Notes: a model not told the origin generated them from the letters alone. A stretch of 64,000 nt of DNA from Microbacterium trichothecenolyticum (GCF_000956465.1 NZ_JYJA01000025.1:39287-103286), one strand, 5' to 3'; counted from the first letter of the stretch, positions 42,637 to 51,438 are shown. A program made the numbers and translations.

Positions 42637-43242
42637 TCAGACCTCGTGGCGGGCGAAGACGCTGCGAAAGAGGAAGGCCGTGGCGTAGGCGCCGACGGAG
42701 AAGCCGATGGTGGCGATCAGGATCGCGACGGGAGGGAACAGGATCGTCAGCGCGACCGCGGTCACCGGGATCACGAGAACGCCGAGGGTGCGCACCGGCT
42801 CTGCCGCCGGGAGCAGCAGCGAGTTCTTGAGGGTCTGGCGCACGGGCCCCGTGAGGTAAGCGACCTGCGCCATCGCGTAGAGGAACGCCGCGAAGAGGTA
42901 CACCGCGCCGATCACCGCCACCACCCCGGCCACGCCGGCGAACAGCGCGGGATAGGCGAACCAGAACACGCTCGAGAATCCGAGCAGCGCGGCGGGCAGG
43001 AGCAGACACAGCATCAACACCGTGGCGCGGCCGAAGTTCGCCCGGAACGCGGGGAAGAAGTCCTTGAGGGGGCGTCCGCTCTCATCGTCGGAGTAGCGGA
43101 TCGTGACCTCGTACAGCGCGCTCGTGGCCGCGCCGATCGTGACGATCGGCAGGCACACGAGGATGTAGAGCAGGTTGAGCGCGACGAACGTCAGGAACGT
43201 CGAGAAGCCGCCGAGCGCGCGGCTGTCGGGATCGATCCTCAT
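42637..43242 (-). CDS. DUF624 (YesL-like) membrane protein
   Basis: A 201-residue integral membrane protein with about five helices. FLTFVALNLLYILVCLPIVTIGAATSALYEV near 17-47 is the DUF624/YesL signature, and DFFPAFRANFGRATVLML near 64 is also typical. The family is found beside LplB/YtcP importers and glycosidase genes; its function is unknown. The ATG at 43240-43242 is eight bases after the LacI stop, with no strong ribosome site, so translation is probably coupled. It is the last gene of the GH95-LacI-DUF624 operon. Confidence 0.82.
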   Translation of the reverse strand: MRIDPDSRALGGFSTFLTFVALNLLYILVCLPIVTIGAATSALYEVTIRYSDDESGRPLKDFFPAFRANFGRATVLMLCLLLPAALLGFSSVFWFAYPALFAGVAGVVAVIGAVYLFAAFLYAMAQVAYLTGPVRQTLKNSLLLPAAEPVRTLGVLVIPVTAVALTILFPPVAILIATIGFSVGAYATAFLFRSVFARHEV

Positions 43243-43249
43243 GCGTGCG

Positions 43250-44245
43250 TCACGATCGCGGCGCCGTGGGTGCTCCGGTGAGCGCCGGCGGCAGCAGGCG
43301 CACGGCGGGCTTCGCACCGCTGGAGAGGATCTCGCAGATCATGTCGGTCGCGGCCGCGCCGATCGCCTCGGCGGGCACCGCGATGCTGTCGGCGAGACCC
43401 GGCACCGAGCGCGCCACGTCGTCCGGGCACAGCGCGACGATCGCGGGTTCGTCCCCGCGCCGGACGCCGCGCTGGGTGATCGTCGTCGCGACGTGGGGGA
43501 GCGCGCCTTCGTTGTGCACGAAGAAGCCCGTGATGCCCGGGTCCTCCGTCATCACGCCGTCGACAGTGGCGATGGACTCGGACGTGCTCGGGCACGCGTG
43601 GACGCTGCCCGTCACGCCGTTCGCCTCGCACGCCGCCAGGAACCCGCGTGCAAGCCGGTCGGCGTACGAGGTGTGACGCGACATCACCTCGGGCGGCGAG
43701 CCGATGAGCGCGATGCGCTCGTGGCCGAGTGCGACGAGCCGGTCGACCGCGAGCCAGCCCGCGGCCTCGAAGTCGAAGTCGACGCAGGGCACGGAGCGAC
43801 GCCCCTCGGGAAGACCGATGAGGACGCTCGGATGCCCCAGCCCCGACAGCGTGTCGATGCGCGGGTCGTCCGACTCGACGTCCATGACCAGCAGTGCGTC
43901 GACCATCGACCCCTTCGCCGCACGCTGCAGCGCCTTCGAGTCGTCGCTCGCGAGCAGCAGGATGTCGTAGCCGTGCTTGCGCGCCTGCGTGACGACGCCG
44001 GTGACGATCTGCATCACGACGTGGACGTCGACGCCGGTGCGCAGCGGAGCCTGCAGGCCGATGACATTGGTCGAGCGGGATGCCAGTGAGCGCGCGCCCG
44101 CGTGCGGGCTGAAGCCGAGGCTGTCGATCGCCTTCTCGACCCGGTCGCGCGTCTCCTGCGAGATGGCCCGCTTGCCGCTCATGACGTACGACACCGTCGA
44201 GATCGACACGCCCGCCTTCTGCGCGACGTCCGCGATCGTCACCAT
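43250..44245 (-). CDS. LacI-family regulator, probable xyloglucan-locus repressor
   Basis: A 331-residue LacI/GalR regulator with helix-turn-helix VTIADVAQKAGVSISTVSYVMSGKRAIS and effector domain. The usual VxGFDD motif near the C-terminus is replaced by CPDDVARSVPGLADSIAVP, and FFVHNEGALPHVATTI replaces the common FxxND(x)A segment. The ATG at 44243-44245 overlaps the GH95 stop by seven bases. Lying between GH95 and DUF624, it is the only LacI gene inside the 38-54 kb locus. It is the best candidate to bind the TCGAAGCGnTTCGA sites at 38514, 38530 and 46926 (inference). Confidence 0.88.
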   Translation of the reverse strand: MVTIADVAQKAGVSISTVSYVMSGKRAISQETRDRVEKAIDSLGFSPHAGARSLASRSTNVIGLQAPLRTGVDVHVVMQIVTGVVTQARKHGYDILLLASDDSKALQRAAKGSMVDALLVMDVESDDPRIDTLSGLGHPSVLIGLPEGRRSVPCVDFDFEAAGWLAVDRLVALGHERIALIGSPPEVMSRHTSYADRLARGFLAACEANGVTGSVHACPSTSESIATVDGVMTEDPGITGFFVHNEGALPHVATTITQRGVRRGDEPAIVALCPDDVARSVPGLADSIAVPAEAIGAAATDMICEILSSGAKPAVRLLPPALTGAPTAPRS

Positions 44246-46902
44246 GAGATCCCCCGCTCTCCTCGTTCGATCACCCGTGTGGTTCCGGGTGCGAGCTCGT
44301 ATGTTCCGATCGAACCGTCCGGCCCGTGCACACTCATTGTGACTGCTCGCGCCCGCGCGCGAAGCCGCGCCCGCACGAGTCGTCCGCCGGCCCATTCGAC
44401 GTCGACCGACACGTCGCCACGGGAACGGATGCCGCGCACCCGGCCATCCGGCCACTCCGGCGGCAGCGCGGGCAGCAGTCGCAGCGTGACGCTGGGCACC
44501 TCCCGGTCGTCGACGGGGTTTGGGGCGTCATTCCTCCGTTGGGGCGCAGATTCTGCGCCCCAACGGAGGTTCTGCGCCCCAGACCCGGAAGTGACAGGGC
44601 GTGAGGGCTCGAGGAAGGACTGCACGAGGGCCTCGGCGATCGCTGCGGTCAGTCCGAGGTTGCCGTCGATCTGATACGGCGGATGCGCGCTGAAGAGGTT
44701 GGGGTAGACCCCGCCGCGATGAGCATCGGAGCCCTCTTCCGCGGGTCGGAGCGCCAGCCGCAGCTGCGCGTGCACGGCCGCGCCGTCGCCCAGGCGCGCC
44801 TGCATCGCGGCACGCCAGGCGAGCGCCCAGCCGGTCGACTCCGGACCGCGGAGGCGAATGGACTCGGATGCTGCGCGCGCGAGGCCGGGTGTCGCGGCCG
44901 GCGTGATCCGCGCCAGCGGGAACAGGCCGATGAGGTGCGAGAGGTGGCGGTGGTCGGGTTCGGCCTCGACGCGCTCACGGTCCCACTCGAGGAGATCGCC
45001 GCGTGCCGACACCTGCGGGTCGGGGAGGGCATCCGTGAGAGTGGTCAGCTCCGCGATCCACGGGTCGTCGACGTCGAGCACCGCCGCGGCGGCACGGCAG
45101 ACCGCGGCGAGCTCGCGCAGCAGGGCGACGTCCATCGCCGCCGACACCGCGACCCCGCGCTCGCGCCCTTCGGCGTCGATGTAGTGGTTCTCGGGCGAGG
45201 TCGACGGGCTCGTCCACGCGCGCTCGCCGTCCGTCTGGATCCACGAGAGCGCGAAGGCCGCGGCCGAGGCGAGCGCCGGCCAGGCCTCGCCCTGCAGGTA
45301 CGCGCGGTCTCCGCCGAACGAGTAGTGCTCCCACAGGTGCAGGGCGAGCCACACCCCGCCGAGCGACCAGTTCGCCCACGCCGGGTCGCCGTGGCCGGCG
45401 CCGACCGGCGCGGCGAAGGCCCAGGCATCCGAATTGTGATGGGCCACCCAGCCGTCCGCGCCGTACAGCTCGCGCGCGACGGCGGGGCCCGTCGTCTCGG
45501 AGAGCCGCCGCGTGAAGCGCAGGAGGGGCTCATGGCACTCGGCGAGGTCGGTCGTCTCGGCCGGCCAGTACGCCATCTGCGTGTTGATGTTGAGGGTGTA
45601 CGCGCTCGACCACGGCCCCGGAAGCTCGGCGTTCCACAGCCCCTGCAGGGTGACCGGCAGCCCGCCGGGCTGCGACGAAGCGATGAGCAGGTACCGCCCG
45701 TAGTGGAACATGATGGCGGCGAGAGCGGGGTCGTCGCGCTCCTGCGCGCGACGCACCCGGTCTACGGTGTCGAGTGCCTCCACGCCGCCCGGTGCCGGCA
45801 GTTCGAGCGCGCACCGCGCGTAGAGCTCACCGTGGGCGGCTTCGTGGGCGGTGAGCAGGTCGGCTGCGGTCGCGTGGACGTCGACGGAGCCACGGATGCC
45901 GCGCAGCAGCGCCGCCGCGTGCCCCTCCGCATCGCGGGCATCGGCCGGGTCGCCGGGCAGCGAAGGCGAAGTGGCCGTGGCGATCGCGAAGAGGTGCGTC
46001 GTCGCGGGCGCGCCGACGAGGACCCCGTCGACGACCTCGGAGGCGCCGCGCGCCTGGACCAGGATCGCGCCATGGCGCCCGTGCTCCTCGTCGTAGCGGA
46101 TGGGCTCGGCGGGGCTCTCGTGACCGGGTGCGACGTCGACCGGGAGCCACCATTCGGTCGCGAGATCGCCGCCCGCCGAGCGCGGGGCCGAGCGCGGGCG
46201 CAGGAGCGACCCGATCTCGAGGTGCACGCGCACCGGCTCGTTCGCGGTGACCTCGTGCATGATCGCGCCGGTCACGAGGTCCGCCCACGTGCGGTGCCGC
46301 ACGTCGACGTCGCCGAGCGCGTAGTGGTGGGTCGCGACGCCGGTGGCGAGATCCAGGCGCCGCCCGTAGACCCGAGGCGTTTCGACTGGCTCGTTCCTCG
46401 CTCGCTCAACGGCCGGTTCGGAGCCGGACCCTCGCTCGTCGAGCGAGGGAGCGCCGGCGACCGGGTCGAAGCGCCCCGGACCCGGCTGCGACCCGGAGTG
46501 CGCAGCATCCGTCTCCACCGTCAGCTCGACCCAGCCGAGCGGCAGGTAGGCCTGCACCCACGGTGCCTGCATGCGCTGCAGGAGTGCCTCGGCGGAGTCG
46601 ACGTCGTCGGCGTCGATCGCCGCGCGCACGGCCTCGAGTGCCTCGGGGCCGTGATCCGCGACGCCTTCCAGCGGGTCGGCGTCTGCGCGCCCCGACCACG
46701 CCGTGATGTCGTTCAGCCACAGCCGCTCGCCGCCGGCGAGCCCCGCGCACATCGCGCCGCGCACGCCGTTGCCGACCGGGTAGGCCTCGAGCCACCGTGA
46801 GGCGGGCGCGGAGGAGCGCAGCGTGTGAAGCCCTTCGGCGAGCTCAGGGTCCGAGCCGGGCGGAGGTGGGACCGCATCATCGCGGCGCGTGGACATCGTC
46901 AC
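44239..46902 (-). CDS. GH95 alpha-L-fucosidase (or alpha-L-galactosidase) with two inserted palindromes
   Basis: An 887-residue GH95 enzyme. Family motifs are WLEAYPVGNGVRGAM near 35, LQGLWNAELPGPWSSAYTLNIN with AYWPAETTDL, the catalytic Asn pair in VAHHNSDAWAF and the general acid Glu in SPSTSPENHY. No signal peptide. GH95 removes alpha-1,2-L-fucose, for example from xyloglucan side chains. Two non-homologous in-frame insertions are visible: residues about 141-177 (a dispersed repeat) and about 778-790 (a perfect palindrome); neither interrupts the frame. The GTG at 46902 is six bases after a TATACT -10 box, suggesting leaderless translation; an ATG at 46896 is the alternative. Confidence 0.9.
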   Translation of the reverse strand: MTMSTRRDDAVPPPPGSDPELAEGLHTLRSSAPASRWLEAYPVGNGVRGAMCAGLAGGERLWLNDITAWSGRADADPLEGVADHGPEALEAVRAAIDADDVDSAEALLQRMQAPWVQAYLPLGWVELTVETDAAHSGSQPGPGRFDPVAGAPSLDERGSGSEPAVERARNEPVETPRVYGRRLDLATGVATHHYALGDVDVRHRTWADLVTGAIMHEVTANEPVRVHLEIGSLLRPRSAPRSAGGDLATEWWLPVDVAPGHESPAEPIRYDEEHGRHGAILVQARGASEVVDGVLVGAPATTHLFAIATATSPSLPGDPADARDAEGHAAALLRGIRGSVDVHATAADLLTAHEAAHGELYARCALELPAPGGVEALDTVDRVRRAQERDDPALAAIMFHYGRYLLIASSQPGGLPVTLQGLWNAELPGPWSSAYTLNINTQMAYWPAETTDLAECHEPLLRFTRRLSETTGPAVARELYGADGWVAHHNSDAWAFAAPVGAGHGDPAWANWSLGGVWLALHLWEHYSFGGDRAYLQGEAWPALASAAAFALSWIQTDGERAWTSPSTSPENHYIDAEGRERGVAVSAAMDVALLRELAAVCRAAAAVLDVDDPWIAELTTLTDALPDPQVSARGDLLEWDRERVEAEPDHRHLSHLIGLFPLARITPAATPGLARAASESIRLRGPESTGWALAWRAAMQARLGDGAAVHAQLRLALRPAEEGSDAHRGGVYPNLFSAHPPYQIDGNLGLTAAIAEALVQSFLEPSRPVTSGSGAQNLRWGAESAPQRRNDAPNPVDDREVPSVTLRLLPALPPEWPDGRVRGIRSRGDVSVDVEWAGGRLVRARLRARARAVTMSVHGPDGSIGTYELAPGTTRVIERGERGISW
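44533..44569. repeat. Perfect 18-bp palindrome inside GH95
   Basis: CCTCCGTTGGGGCGCAGA, one base, then its exact inverse complement; the TTCTGCGCCCC end is repeated directly at 44570-44580. It reads through in frame as a short polar stretch (LRWGAESAPQRR) near the C-terminal domain boundary. It is not related by eye to the element at 46373. Confidence 0.85.
46373..46480. repeat. Dispersed palindromic repeat inside GH95
   Basis: About 108 bp (36 codons) bounded by CGAGGCGTTTCGACTGGCTCG and CGGGTCGAAGCGCCCCG, with inner inverted arms CTCGCTCGCTCAACGGCCGG and related GAGCGAG segments. It belongs to the same family as 2542-2678 and 5864-5920. In GH95 it encodes a Pro/Glu/Arg-rich loop (GRFDPVAGAPSLDERGSGSE onwards). 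Confidence 0.8.
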
Positions 46903-46908
46903 AGTCGT

Positions 46909-46939
46909 AGTATACCGTCTCAGTGTTGAAGCGCTTCGA
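46909..46939. promoter_or_regulatory. Divergent control region: -10 box and operator between GH95 and GH42
   Basis: Minus-strand -10 box TATACT (46909-46914) serves GH95. The palindrome TTGAAGCGCTTCGA (46926-46939) lies in its spacer/-35 zone and also 73 bases before the GH42 gene on the other strand, so it can control both operons. It is the same class as the tandem sites at 38514. Confidence 0.7.
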
Positions 46940-47011
46940 AAGTTCGACGCTCTTCTCGCCCACAAACCCGTGACCGTCCGATCGAAACTCAGCGAAGAGG
47001 TTCCCCGCTCC

Positions 47012-49060
47012 ATGGCCACCACGCCCGACCCGCGTCGGATCGACGCGTTCTCCGAGATCACCCGTGACCTCGGCATCTGCTTCGGCGGTGACTACAACCC
47101 CGAGCAGTGGCCGCGAGAGGTCTGGCAGGAAGACGCCGAGCTCATGGTGCGCGCGGGTGTCAACCTCGTGACGGTCGGGGTGTTCAGCTGGGCGCGCCTC
47201 GAGCCGTCGCCGGGCGAGTACGACTTCGCGTGGCTCGACGAGGTGCTCGACCTGCTGCATGCCCACGGCATCGCCGTGGACCTCGCGACCCCGACCGCCT
47301 CGCCGCCGCCGTGGCTCGGCGTCCTCCACCCCGAGACGCTCCCCGTGAACCCCGACGGTGTGCGCCTGGCAGCCGGGTCCCGCAACCAGTTCACGCCGGC
47401 CTCGCGCGTCTACCGCGAACACGCCCTGGCGATCGCGACCGCCCTCGCCGTGCGCTACGGCGCGCACCCCGCGGTGCGCTTGTGGCACGTCGGCAACGAG
47501 TTCGGGCAGATCGACTTCGGCGATGAGGCGGCGCGCGAGTTCCGGCTGTGGCTGCGTGAGCGCTACCACTCGATCGACGCGCTCAACGAGGCCTGGGGAA
47601 CCCTCGTCTGGTCGCAGCGGTACCGCGATTTCGACGAGATCGTGCCGCCGCGGCGCATGCCGTACCTCGTGAACCCCGCCCACTCGCTCGACTTCCGCCG
47701 GTACACGTCGTCGGCGCTGCAGCGGGTGTTCGCCGAGCAGCGCGACGCCCTCCGCGCGACCGGCGCCAACCAGCCGATCACGACCAACTTCATGGGCTTC
47801 GAGCCGCTGACCGACCTGTGGGAGTGGGCCGAAGACGTCGACGTCGTCGCTGACGACCAGTACCCCGACCATGCGAGCGCCACGTCGTCGTCCGACATCG
47901 CGCTCGTGCAGGACCTCATGCGCTCGCTCGGCGAAGGGCGGCCGTGGGTGCTCATGGAGCAGGCGGTGAGCGCGACCTCGTGGCGCCCGCACAACCTGCC
48001 CAAGAGCCGCGACCGCGCTCGTCTCGACTCGCTGCAGGCGGTTGCCCGAGGGGCGGACGCGATCTGCTTCTTCCAGTGGCGACAGGCCCGCACCGGCGCC
48101 GAGCGCTTCCACTCCGCGATGCTGCCGCACGCCGGCGCCGACACCGAGGTCTTCGAGACCACGTGCGCGCTCGGCGCCGACCTGCGCCGACTTCGCCCCC
48201 TGGCCGGCGGGCGGGTCGAGGCATCCGTCGCCCTCGTCTTCGACTGGCCGTCGCGGTGGGCAGCGGACGAACCGGGCCGCCCGACCCAGCGGCTCGACAC
48301 GCTCGAGCAGGCGCAGCGGTGGCACCGCGCGCTCTGGCGCCGCGGCATCGCGGTCGACGTGGTCCGTCCGGGCGCCGACCTCTCGACGTACGCCACGGTG
48401 CTGGTGCCGCACACGTACATCGTGGAGCCGGATGCTGCCGCCACCCTCCGCGCGGCGGTCGAGCGCGGCGCGAGCCTCGTGGTCGGTCCGTTCTCGGGCG
48501 TGGCCGACGGCAACGCCGGCATCCTCACCGGGCGCTCCCCGGTGCTGCTGCGCGACCTCCTCGGTGTGAGCGGCGAGGAGTGGGTGGGTCTGCCCGACGC
48601 GCCCACGCCGGTCGCGGCCGACCCCGCCTGGGCCACCGCACCGCCTCGGGCCGAGGCATCCATTCTCGGTGAGCGCCTCCGTGCCGAGGGGGCCGAGGTG
48701 CTCGCCCGCTTCGGCGCCGGACACCTGTCCGGGGCGCCCGCCATCACCCGGCATCGCGTCGGCGACGGCACCGCGTGGTACCTCGGCGCGATCGTCTCGG
48801 ACGACGCGCTCGCCGCGGTGCTCGACGACGCGCTCGACGCTGCCGATGTCGTGGGCGTCCTGCCCGGCCGCGCGCTGCCGGAAGGCGTCGAGGCGGTCCA
48901 GCGCGGCGAAGCCCTCTTCCTCCTCAACCACGGCGAACAGGACCGGTGGATGACGCTCCCCGGCCCGCGCCGCGATCTCCTGTCGGACGCGGACGTCGAG
49001 GGGCAGCTGATGCTGGCCTCCGGCGCCGCCATGGTGCTCATCGAAAGGCACACAGAGTGA
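47012..49060 (+). CDS. GH42 beta-galactosidase
   Basis: A 682-residue GH42 enzyme: FGGDYNPEQWPREVW near 24, GVFSWARLEPSPGEYDFAWLD near 56, acid/base Glu163 in WHVGNEFG and nucleophile Glu316 in VLMEQAVSATSW. No signal peptide. The ATG at 47012 follows AGAGG at a slightly long distance; an upstream in-frame start near 46889 would run through the promoter region and is rejected. It is about half identical by eye to the GH42 at 26731, so the two loci hold specialised copies. It is first in a GH42-GH31-GH3 operon and would remove side-chain galactose after GH95 removes fucose. Confidence 0.92.
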   Translation: MATTPDPRRIDAFSEITRDLGICFGGDYNPEQWPREVWQEDAELMVRAGVNLVTVGVFSWARLEPSPGEYDFAWLDEVLDLLHAHGIAVDLATPTASPPPWLGVLHPETLPVNPDGVRLAAGSRNQFTPASRVYREHALAIATALAVRYGAHPAVRLWHVGNEFGQIDFGDEAAREFRLWLRERYHSIDALNEAWGTLVWSQRYRDFDEIVPPRRMPYLVNPAHSLDFRRYTSSALQRVFAEQRDALRATGANQPITTNFMGFEPLTDLWEWAEDVDVVADDQYPDHASATSSSDIALVQDLMRSLGEGRPWVLMEQAVSATSWRPHNLPKSRDRARLDSLQAVARGADAICFFQWRQARTGAERFHSAMLPHAGADTEVFETTCALGADLRRLRPLAGGRVEASVALVFDWPSRWAADEPGRPTQRLDTLEQAQRWHRALWRRGIAVDVVRPGADLSTYATVLVPHTYIVEPDAAATLRAAVERGASLVVGPFSGVADGNAGILTGRSPVLLRDLLGVSGEEWVGLPDAPTPVAADPAWATAPPRAEASILGERLRAEGAEVLARFGAGHLSGAPAITRHRVGDGTAWYLGAIVSDDALAAVLDDALDAADVVGVLPGRALPEGVEAVQRGEALFLLNHGEQDRWMTLPGPRRDLLSDADVEGQLMLASGAAMVLIERHTE

Positions 49061-51438
49061 AGTTCACCGATGGCTACTGGCTGACCAGGCCCGGCCTCGC
49101 GCCGTTGTACGCGGTCGAGGTCGACGACATCCGCGTCGACGAGGCAGCGGGCACGATGACCGTGTACGCCCCGACTGCGGCGATCCGCGACCGGGGCGAC
49201 ACCCTCAACCGCGCGATGCTCACGGTCACGTTCTCGGCGCCCGCGCCGGGCGTCGTCAAGGTGCGCGTCGAGCGCCACGCGGGCGCCGTGCACCGAGGGC
49301 CCGACTTCGAGATCTTCGGCGCGGAGGGCTTCCGGCCCGACATCACGGTCGACGAGAACGAGGGGATCCTCGACGCCGGCCCGCTGAAGGCGCGGGTCGC
49401 GCGCACGGCGGGCCAGTGGCGCATCGACTTCCTCGAGGCGGATGGACGCGTGCTCACCAGCTCCCTCCCGCGGTCGATCGGCCATTACACCGACACCACG
49501 GGCAAGAACGGCACCGCGGGCACGGCCGGCACCGCCGGCACCGCCGGTACGGCCGCCGGCGGCACGAAGCCGACGTGGGTGCACCAGCAGCTCAGCATCG
49601 AGCCGGGCGAGCGCGTGTACGGGCTCGGCGAGCGTTTCGGCGCGTTCGTCAAGAACGGCCAGGTCGTCGACACATGGAACGCCGACGGCGGCACCTCCAG
49701 TGAGCAGGCGTACAAGAACGTGCCGTTCTACCTCACGTCCCGCGGCTACGGCGTGTTCGTCGACCACCCCGAGAACGTCTCGTTCGAGGTCGGCAGCGAG
49801 GTCAACTCGCGCGTCCAGTTCTCGGTGGGCGGCGAGTCCCTCGAGTACTACGTGATCGCCGGGCCGGAGCCGAAGGAGGTGCTGCGCCGCTACACCGCGC
49901 TCACCGGGCGCCCCGCACGCGTGCCCGCGTGGTCGTTCGGGCTCTGGCTCACGACGTCGTTCACCGCCAGCTACGACGAGGACACCGTGAGCGCCTTCGT
50001 CGACGGCATGGCTGAGCGCGACATCCCGCTGTCGGTCTTCCACTACGACTGCTTCTGGATGCGCGAGTACCAGTGGAGCGACTTCGAGTGGGACTCCCGC
50101 GCGTTCCACGACCCGGTCGGGCAGATCGCGCGAATGCACGAGCGCGACGTGCACGTGTCGCTCTGGATCAACCCGTACATCGCGCAGCGCTCGGCGCTGT
50201 TCCGCGAAGCGGCCGACAGCGGCTACCTGCTGAAGCGCACCGACGGCAGCGTGTGGCAGTGGGACATGTGGCAAGCGGGCATGGGCCTCGTGGACTTCAC
50301 CAACCCCGACGCGGCGGACTGGTACGTCGAGAAGCTGCAGGGCCTGCTCGACCAGGGCGTCGACGCGTTCAAGACGGACTTCGGCGAGCGGATCCCCGTC
50401 GAGGGCGTGGTGTGGCACGACGGGTCGGATCCGCACCGCATGCACAACTACTACGCGAAGCTCTACAACGAGGTCGTGTTCCGCGCGCTCGAGCGGCATC
50501 ACGGCGTCGGCGACGCTGTCGTGTTCGCCCGTTCCGCGACCGCCGGCTCGCAGCAGTTCCCGGTGCACTGGGGCGGTGACAACGACTCGACGTTCCTGTC
50601 GATGGCGGAGTCCCTCCGCGGCGGGCTGTCGCTCGCGATGTCGGGCTTCGGGTACTGGAGCCACGACATCGGCGGGTTCGAGGGCACGCCCGACCCGGGC
50701 CTGTTCAAGCGCTGGCTCGCGTTCGGCCTGCTCTCGTCGCACTCGCGTCTGCACGGCTCGTCATCGGTGCGCGTGCCATGGGCCTTCGACGAGGAGGCGG
50801 TCGACATCGCCCGCTCGTTCACGAAGCTCAAGATGCGGCTCATGCCCTACCTCGCGGGCGCCGCCGAACAGGCGCATCGCTGCGGGACGCCGATGATGCG
50901 CCCGATGGCGCTCGAGTTCCCCGGGGACCGCTCGGGCTTCGACGCCGACACGCAGTACATGCTGGGTGACGCGCTGTTGGTCGCGCCGATCTTCACCGCC
51001 GACGGCAGCGTCGAGTACTACGTGCCGGAGGGGGAGTGGACCTCCCTCCTCGACGGATCCGTGGTCGACGGCCGCCGGTGGATCTCCGAGACCCACGGCT
51101 ACGATTCGGTGCCGCTGCGGGTGCGACCGGGAACGGTGCTGCCCTTCGGCGCGGATGACAGCCGCCCCGACTACGACTGGTCCGACGGCGTCACGCTCCG
51201 GTGCTTCGAACTGCCCGACGGCTACGACCGCGAGACGCGGGTGCCGGGCCACGACAGCAAGGGATCCATCGACGGCGTCGGCGCGACGACGTTCCGCGTG
51301 CGCCGTGAGGGCGCCGCGATCATCGCGTCGACGGACGACGCGCACGCGCCGTGGGCGCTGCAGGTGGGTGACCGGATCGTCCGGGCCGAGGCATCCGGAG
51401 AGATCCGTGTCGAACTCGATGAGGAGACTGCGCGATGA
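49057..51438 (+). CDS. GH31 alpha-xylosidase (YicI-like)
   Basis: A 793-residue GH31 enzyme of the YicI subgroup, which releases alpha-1,6-xylose from xyloglucan oligosaccharides such as isoprimeverose. Nucleophile Asp441 lies in FKTDFGERIP and acid/base Asp508 in HWGGDNDST. The N-terminal half carries YGLGERFGAFVKNGQVVDTWNADGGTSSEQAYKNVPFYL, typical of alpha-xylosidases. No signal peptide. The GTG start overlaps the GH42 stop as GTGA. Residues about 150-167 are a Gly-Thr-Ala repeat encoded by a short tandem DNA repeat, absent from family members as I know them. Confidence 0.93.
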   Translation: MKFTDGYWLTRPGLAPLYAVEVDDIRVDEAAGTMTVYAPTAAIRDRGDTLNRAMLTVTFSAPAPGVVKVRVERHAGAVHRGPDFEIFGAEGFRPDITVDENEGILDAGPLKARVARTAGQWRIDFLEADGRVLTSSLPRSIGHYTDTTGKNGTAGTAGTAGTAGTAAGGTKPTWVHQQLSIEPGERVYGLGERFGAFVKNGQVVDTWNADGGTSSEQAYKNVPFYLTSRGYGVFVDHPENVSFEVGSEVNSRVQFSVGGESLEYYVIAGPEPKEVLRRYTALTGRPARVPAWSFGLWLTTSFTASYDEDTVSAFVDGMAERDIPLSVFHYDCFWMREYQWSDFEWDSRAFHDPVGQIARMHERDVHVSLWINPYIAQRSALFREAADSGYLLKRTDGSVWQWDMWQAGMGLVDFTNPDAADWYVEKLQGLLDQGVDAFKTDFGERIPVEGVVWHDGSDPHRMHNYYAKLYNEVVFRALERHHGVGDAVVFARSATAGSQQFPVHWGGDNDSTFLSMAESLRGGLSLAMSGFGYWSHDIGGFEGTPDPGLFKRWLAFGLLSSHSRLHGSSSVRVPWAFDEEAVDIARSFTKLKMRLMPYLAGAAEQAHRCGTPMMRPMALEFPGDRSGFDADTQYMLGDALLVAPIFTADGSVEYYVPEGEWTSLLDGSVVDGRRWISETHGYDSVPLRVRPGTVLPFGADDSRPDYDWSDGVTLRCFELPDGYDRETRVPGHDSKGSIDGVGATTFRVRREGAAIIASTDDAHAPWALQVGDRIVRAEASGEIRVELDEETAR
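49507..49566 (+). repeat. Short tandem repeat encoding Gly-Thr-Ala units in GH31
   Basis: An imperfect run of 9-base units (GGCACCGCC and close variants) gives four to five GTA tripeptides in a surface-loop position. Because the unit is a multiple of three, length change would keep the frame. Confidence 0.75.

Noticed and set aside
49507..49566. Possible CRISPR-like repeat array
   Set aside because: The units are 9 bases, contiguous and in frame in GH31; there are no spacers.
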